Position numbers and translations under genes: made by a program. Below are positions 34,569-38,853 of a stretch of 38,853 bases of DNA, piece after piece. The notes under the pieces were generated by a model. The model did no database searches. It was not told the origin of the DNA and saw only the letters and a program-made list of their open reading frames with translations. Origin of the DNA: Desulfovibrio oxyclinae DSM 11498 (GTDB lineage: Bacteria; Desulfobacterota; Desulfovibrionia; Desulfovibrionales; Desulfovibrionaceae); assembly GCF_000375485.1 (NCBI RefSeq), contig NZ_AQXE01000016.1, forward strand, positions 2,014 to 40,866. The letters run 5' to 3'. Position 1 is the first letter of the stretch, and each line of letters starts with the position of its first letter.

Positions 34569-34736
34569 GGCCTCCGGCGGGCCCTTCGGGCGGACCAAAG
34601 GGGCGGGCCCCCTTTGGAATCCCTGAGTTGTCATCGGGATTGCAGCTGCCGGGTTCATGCGCTCGCACTACTCGCGTCCAAGCTGCAACCCCGCTGACGG
34701 GGATTATAGTTCCGTACGTCTTGGCTGACGGACTTC
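34569..34736. repeat. Dispersed palindromic intergenic repeat, copy C (shorter)
   Basis: It matches copy A from GCCTCCGGCGGGCC through the central inverted repeat and CGTCTTGGCTGACG, then diverges. The distal ~100 bp present in A and B is missing. Inner arms here are GTCATCGGGATTGCAGCT and AGCTGCAACCCCGCTGAC. Confidence 0.78.
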
Positions 34737-34870
34737 CTTGACAAAGCAACATTCAAAGAACTTCAATGCGCACTCCCCCTCTGCGGAGACTTTAGCCAAA
34801 TCAACCGGCAGGCCTTGAAGCTTCACAATTTTCCAAACCTTTAGTTGTTACTCTTTACGAAGTCTGATAC

Positions 34871-35731
34871 GTGCTACCGATGCGATGGATGGTGCTCTGC
34901 ATATTATTGTCGGTCCTTGTTCCGACCGAGTGTTTTTCCCGGACAAGCGCTGTTCCGGAGAGCATCATCGTGACCCATGCCAAGTCCATGCCGCCATTGT
35001 CTTTTTTGGATGATGAAGGCCGGCCTGCAGGGCTTATCATTGATCTCTGGCGCGAGTGGGAGGGTGCGACCGGCATTCCGGTCTGTTTTCGGCTCACAGA
35101 ATGGCAAAACACTTTCACGCTGATCGAAAACGGCGGTGCTGATGTCATCGGGGGACTGTTCTACAGCCCGGAACGTGCCATGAAGCTGGCTTTTGCCGGT
35201 GCCTTCGTCGAATATTCCGGCAGCTACTTTGCATCCAGACACCTTGCTGTCAGAAAAGTGCGTTCGGAAATTGATGAACCGCTTGCCGTGGTGATGGGTG
35301 ATTATGCTGTGGATTACCTTCGGGACAACGAGCGCGACGTCCGGGTGGATTACTATCCGAGTGCCGAGGCACTGTTTTATGCTCTGGAACGCGGCTCCGT
35401 GTCTTTTTTCCTGATGGATACTGCACTCGCGGAATGGAAGCTGGAGCAGATGGGTGAACGGAGTCGATTTCTCTGGATGGACCGCGCCTATGAGCGTGAT
35501 TTGCAACCTGCGGTTCAACGTGGGCGCGATCAACTGGTTATGTTGATCAATGAAGGATTCCAGAACATCCCGGCCGAACGAAAAGAGGAAATCATCTCCA
35601 GTTGGATCCCTCAGGAAGGGGAAAGCAGCCTGAGGTTGTGGGACATACTTGGACTGGGCGCGGCCGCGCTGCTCGTGGGCTTCGCCATGTTCATCTTCAC
35701 GCGCATGTCCCGCCGTCCCAAGCTTATCTGA
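34871..35731 (+). CDS. Periplasmic solute-binding-like (SBP_bac_3) protein with C-terminal membrane helix
   Basis: The 286-residue protein has a signal peptide (about residues 4-22) and one solute-binding family 3 domain (PPLSFLDDEGRPAGLIIDLW, ADVIGGLFYSPERAMKLAFA, DYAVDYLRDNERDVRVDYYP). A transmembrane helix (LGLGAAALLVGFAMFIFTRM) ends the protein, followed by only RRPKLI. This is the sensor half found in membrane histidine kinases and cyclases, but with no cytoplasmic output domain. It may be a stand-alone membrane-tethered receptor or a remnant; the stop is clean and no kinase frame follows. The GTG start (or ATG 34880) lacks a strong ribosome site. Confidence 0.75.
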   Translation: MLPMRWMVLCILLSVLVPTECFSRTSAVPESIIVTHAKSMPPLSFLDDEGRPAGLIIDLWREWEGATGIPVCFRLTEWQNTFTLIENGGADVIGGLFYSPERAMKLAFAGAFVEYSGSYFASRHLAVRKVRSEIDEPLAVVMGDYAVDYLRDNERDVRVDYYPSAEALFYALERGSVSFFLMDTALAEWKLEQMGERSRFLWMDRAYERDLQPAVQRGRDQLVMLINEGFQNIPAERKEEIISSWIPQEGESSLRLWDILGLGAAALLVGFAMFIFTRMSRRPKLI

Positions 35732-35808
35732 TTCCTTCTTTTCCGCCTCATCGCAAGCGCCTTGGCCTTTCTTGCGTCATGCCACGTATTCAGGTGACAC
35801 CGCTGACA

Positions 35809-37809
35809 TCAGAACGGGAACACGTTGTAAACGGTACGTGTCCACGCGCCGAGTGCGGCAAAGAATCCACCTGACAGAAAGTCTCCCAGAATCAGCCCCA
35901 CAAACAGGAAACGCAGCTTGTTGTAGAGCTTGGTGCCTCCGTAATGCAGGCACAGGTGGTTGCAGAGCCAGCCGAGGAACATGCTGAACCACAGAATCTT
36001 GAGCGTGTCCGAGTAGCAGACGAGATACCCGATGGGATGCAGGGGCCACCACGGGAAACGGTAGTAGCAGAAGATAAGCAGCCCCATGACCACCGCGCCT
36101 GCGGACGAATAGATGATCATCCATTTGTTGGGCCCGGTGGGCACGTCCACGAGCCGCTGTGCGCTCTCGTAGTTGGCGATGACGGTCTGGGTGGCCCAGT
36201 CGAGATTCAGCTCTCGGATGCCGTATTTGTGGCAAAGCATGAGCATCACGGCAAAGCCGGCAGCAACCGCCAGCACAAGGGAAAGCCCCAGCGCGCCGAT
36301 GACCATCCTGCGTTTGATGGAGCGCTCCGAAACCTTGCAGGAGTGGAACAGGGTCGGCATGACCGAGTCTTTCACGTCCAGAAACAGCACCTTCTGCATG
36401 ACGGCGGTGGCGGCGATTCCGGCGGAGCCGAAGAAGCCCGAGCCAAACAGGCCGGTAAGGCCGTCGCTGGGCGCGGCGGTGAGCGTCAGGAACGGGATGC
36501 CTCCCTGACAGACGGCGCGGGCCGTCACCAGCATCACGATGAAGAACGCGCCGGGCAGCAGCAGGGCCGCCAGCGGCGGCAGGCCGAAGTACCAGCACCA
36601 GACAGCCAGAAAAAGCAGCCCGAAGACGGTTCCCCACAACGGCCAGATGGGCGGCGTCCATTCCTTGGGCGCTTCCGCACTTTCCGGCGCGCCGCTGATG
36701 AACGGAGCGCAGACCGGACGCACACTGCATATCCAGACTTCCTTGAGGTGATGGCGGGCGAGCCAGACAAGAAAGATGAAGAATATGACGTAGGCCCCTA
36801 TGGTCTGGGCCGCTTCCGGACGCGCGAGGTCAGGACCGAAGGTGGTCCCGAGGGCGGCCTCGGGAAGCTGCCAACCGAGCACGTAGAGCAGGCCGAATAG
36901 CAGCCCCGCCAGTATGTGGAAACCCCACAGACTGAAACTGATCTGCCGCGTGGTCAGGAAAGCGAAACCGATGAAGGCGGGCACGATGGCCAGCTTGAGC
37001 TTGTGGAAGCCGGAGAACAGCCCGAACTTGGGGAAATATTTCCCTGCCAGAATCAGCGTCGGGATTTCCGGAATGACCGGATAGTATTTGCTCAGACCGT
37101 TGACCGCGTGCAGACACAGGGCCAGCGCAAGGCCCCAGAGCAGGAAGCGGTTGGTCCAGAGTTGGCCGGACTGTCCGTCGTCCAGCGCCTTTCCCATTAT
37201 CTGCGGGGTGCGCAGCATGGGAAACGTCACGCGCTCATTGACCACCCACTGGCGACCGAAGAGCCGCATCAGGCAGATCATCACGAAATAGGACGCAAGG
37301 ATGAACACGGACCAGACGCCGAGCACCGGCAGCCACGAGATCCACGGGATGCCCGCCGCGATTTCGCCGTAGTTCATCTCGCGGGCGTCGGGAAGTCCGT
37401 CGTAGAGCAGCTTCACAGTGTCCGGATCCGAGGGGTACCACGCGTCGGGCAGGAATGGTTGAAGCGCCTCGGCCCAGCGGTATCCTTCCGAGGCGAAGCG
37501 TTCCGGAGCCGTGATGTTCACGAAGAAGCTCTCGGCCAGCCCGCCGTAGGAAATGGTGGCAAACAATGCGGTCATGGCCCAGATGACGAGTATTTCCGAG
37601 CCGCGCAGCCACGGCCTGCCGCCGCCGACAGAGGACTGCACCGCGCAGATCACGTAAAGCCATGCCGCGATGAAGAACGGTGCCAGCGGGAACGAGCCGG
37701 ACCCTACCGGCGTGTTGCCGAGCACCGCGCTGTTGTAGGGGGTCACCGCACTCATGACGATGCCGAAGATCAGGCCGAGGACCATCGAGCGGATTCGTAT
37801 TCCGTTCAT
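35809..37809 (-). CDS. DUF6785/DUF6784-like multispanning membrane protein
   Basis: The 666-residue integral membrane protein has about fourteen hydrophobic segments. It begins MNGIRIRSMVLGLIFGIVMS and has a large extracytoplasmic loop near residues 100-170 (ERFASEGYRWAEALQPFLPDAWYPSDP). It resembles the DUF6785 group, which is remotely OPT-transporter-like; I am fairly but not fully sure of that name. The substrate is unknown. Its ATG overlaps the stop of the upstream FtsX-like permease by four bases, so the two are made together and may form one transport machine (inference). Confidence 0.7.
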   Translation of the reverse strand: MNGIRIRSMVLGLIFGIVMSAVTPYNSAVLGNTPVGSGSFPLAPFFIAAWLYVICAVQSSVGGGRPWLRGSEILVIWAMTALFATISYGGLAESFFVNITAPERFASEGYRWAEALQPFLPDAWYPSDPDTVKLLYDGLPDAREMNYGEIAAGIPWISWLPVLGVWSVFILASYFVMICLMRLFGRQWVVNERVTFPMLRTPQIMGKALDDGQSGQLWTNRFLLWGLALALCLHAVNGLSKYYPVIPEIPTLILAGKYFPKFGLFSGFHKLKLAIVPAFIGFAFLTTRQISFSLWGFHILAGLLFGLLYVLGWQLPEAALGTTFGPDLARPEAAQTIGAYVIFFIFLVWLARHHLKEVWICSVRPVCAPFISGAPESAEAPKEWTPPIWPLWGTVFGLLFLAVWCWYFGLPPLAALLLPGAFFIVMLVTARAVCQGGIPFLTLTAAPSDGLTGLFGSGFFGSAGIAATAVMQKVLFLDVKDSVMPTLFHSCKVSERSIKRRMVIGALGLSLVLAVAAGFAVMLMLCHKYGIRELNLDWATQTVIANYESAQRLVDVPTGPNKWMIIYSSAGAVVMGLLIFCYYRFPWWPLHPIGYLVCYSDTLKILWFSMFLGWLCNHLCLHYGGTKLYNKLRFLFVGLILGDFLSGGFFAALGAWTRTVYNVFPF

Positions 37810-38852
37810 GCCAGATCCTCCTTCACGCCGCCGAGTTTGCGGTCGATGTGGCTGCGCAGGTCTTTCGCGAAGCTCTCGTTGGCTTCCTCGTCGAGGGAGC
37901 GCCAGGCCAGAAGCTGCTTTCTGAGATCATTGATGAAGGTTCGGTTGAGGTTCTGCCAGGCCTTGGCTTCTCCTGCCTCACGCGTGATGCTCACACGCAC
38001 CTGTCTGAATCCCTTGTAGATTTCCGAAGGGCAGAAGATGATATGCACCTTCTGTCTCACGCCAAAATCAAAGGGTGCCAGCCATGCGCGCAGGTTCATA
38101 TCGAAGCAGAAGTCGTCGTGATCCAGCTGTTCGCCGGTGAGTCCGGAAAGGATGGACTGGTCACGGAAGGCGGACTGGTCCCGGTCCACGAAGGTGCACT
38201 CCACCTCATCCGTACAGAACGCGCCGTGGGAAACGTCGTGATGCGCCATGTAGTAATCGCGCAGGAACCCACCCGCACTGAACTGCTCGGAAAGCTTGAT
38301 GAGGAACGGCAACTCCACCGTCAGCGTGTCGCCCTTGGGTTCGGGCATGGTCCATGAACGGTTCACGTCCGGGATGGCGATGCGCGCCGCCACCTTGGCC
38401 GGATATATGGATGAGACCAGCGCCACGGCGATGACCAGCAGCATGGCGGCCACGCCCGCAGTGGAGGAATAGTTGGCGGTCATGCCCGCCCACAGCGGCG
38501 TACCGGCAAGGAACGCGGCCGCCCCTTGTGCCAAGAGATAACCGAAGACCACCGAGATGACCGCAAATGCCAGCGCCTCGGCGATGAACAGGAAAGCCAC
38601 GTGCTGCGGCGCGAGGCCGATGGAGGTGTAGACCGCGATCTCGCCCTTGCGCTCGTACACGCTGCCGATCATGGTGTTGAGCACGATCAGGATGGAGATG
38701 AGCACCGGGATAAGAATGTTGGCCGCACCCGCATAGCTCACGGTATTGGCCGTGTAGTAAAGCGAGGTGCCGTCCGGGCCGCCCCGGAAGATCATCATGC
38801 CGAAGCGATCGCCTAGGTCGCCGCCGGGCTGCTCCGACGTGAGCGGCTTGAC
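37806..38852 (-). CDS. FtsX-like ABC permease, partial (5' end outside window)
   Basis: The frame is open to the window edge upstream of ATG 38798, so the N-terminal part is missing. The visible part has the FtsX/MacB core: a membrane helix ending LIVLNTMIGSVYERKGEIAVY, the SIGLAPQHVAFLFIAEAL linker, and two further helices ending VALVSSIYPAKVAARI. In most FtsX permeases the protein stops there. Here about 180 soluble residues follow (from PDVNRSWTMPEP to GGVKEDLA), presumably cytoplasmic by the standard topology. The partner ATPase should lie just outside the window. Confidence 0.82.
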   Translation of the reverse strand, partial: VKPLTSEQPGGDLGDRFGMMIFRGGPDGTSLYYTANTVSYAGAANILIPVLISILIVLNTMIGSVYERKGEIAVYTSIGLAPQHVAFLFIAEALAFAVISVVFGYLLAQGAAAFLAGTPLWAGMTANYSSTAGVAAMLLVIAVALVSSIYPAKVAARIAIPDVNRSWTMPEPKGDTLTVELPFLIKLSEQFSAGGFLRDYYMAHHDVSHGAFCTDEVECTFVDRDQSAFRDQSILSGLTGEQLDHDDFCFDMNLRAWLAPFDFGVRQKVHIIFCPSEIYKGFRQVRVSITREAGEAKAWQNLNRTFINDLRKQLLAWRSLDEEANESFAKDLRSHIDRKLGGVKEDLA

Positions 38853-38853
38853 C

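Noticed and set aside
1..38853. CRISPR array
   Set aside because: No series of regularly spaced identical repeats with unique spacers was seen; the three repeats at 7067-7198 are too few and unevenly spaced.

Overview
The window looks like a GC-rich chromosome of a sulfate-reducing, Desulfovibrio/Pseudodesulfovibrio-like bacterium. This is inferred from an AhbB-type siroheme decarboxylase beside hemL, several chemoreceptor and c-di-GMP genes, and the general gene style. No rRNA or tRNA gene was recognised. The first ~7.2 kb is visibly richer in A+T than the rest and reads as an acquired island; from phoB onward the content is GC-rich and mostly chromosomal housekeeping, signalling and transport.

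Layout. (1) 1-1876: right end of a Tn3-family transposon, comprising the C-terminal part of TnpA and a 38-bp terminal inverted repeat that overlaps the tnpA stop codon. (2) 2023-6846: a minus-strand dndBCDE operon for DNA phosphorothioation, with a candidate promoter and an inverted-repeat operator in its leader. Upstream of it are three A+T-rich direct repeats spaced 44 and 66 bp apart. (3) 7234-7518: a hairpin and copy A of a dispersed palindromic intergenic repeat, at the point where base composition changes. Copies B and C lie at 34093-34736. (4) 7566-9808: phoB, a small conserved-looking ORF and an EamA-type transporter. (5) 9928-15386: two methyl-accepting chemotaxis proteins flanking an HD-GYP phosphodiesterase gene whose leader is a GEMM-I (cyclic-dinucleotide) riboswitch. 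(6) 15451-17907: YgjP-like metalloprotein, DUF523 protein and an MFS transporter.

(7) 17976-20581: a tight gene string, cheD, secreted acetolactate decarboxylase, a solitary Hpt protein and a glycosyltransferase, followed by an AMIN-domain protein. (8) 21456-22901: pstB-phoU, preceded by 11-bp-phased Pho-box-like half sites. (9) 23233-26682: rpsA, sppA and a metallo-beta-lactamase-fold protein. (10) 26703-29430: two tandem REC-TPR paralogues in which the phosphoacceptor Asp is Glu. (11) 29454-34025: class II photolyase (minus strand), then ahbB-hemL and serS. (12) 34026-34870: a repeat-filled intergenic region. (13) 34871-38852: a periplasmic solute-binding-like protein with one C-terminal membrane helix, then on the minus strand an FtsX-like permease (cut by the window edge) translationally coupled to a DUF6785-like multispanning membrane protein.

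Connections. PhoB, PstB and PhoU belong to one phosphate regulon although they are split by 13 kb. AhbB and HemL both serve tetrapyrrole synthesis. MCPs, CheD, Hpt, HD-GYP and the riboswitch form a chemotaxis/c-di-GMP theme. The best-supported regulatory discovery is the riboswitch ahead of the HD-GYP gene. The least-described items are the FtsX/DUF6785 pair, the Glu-substituted REC-TPR pair and the three-copy palindromic repeat.
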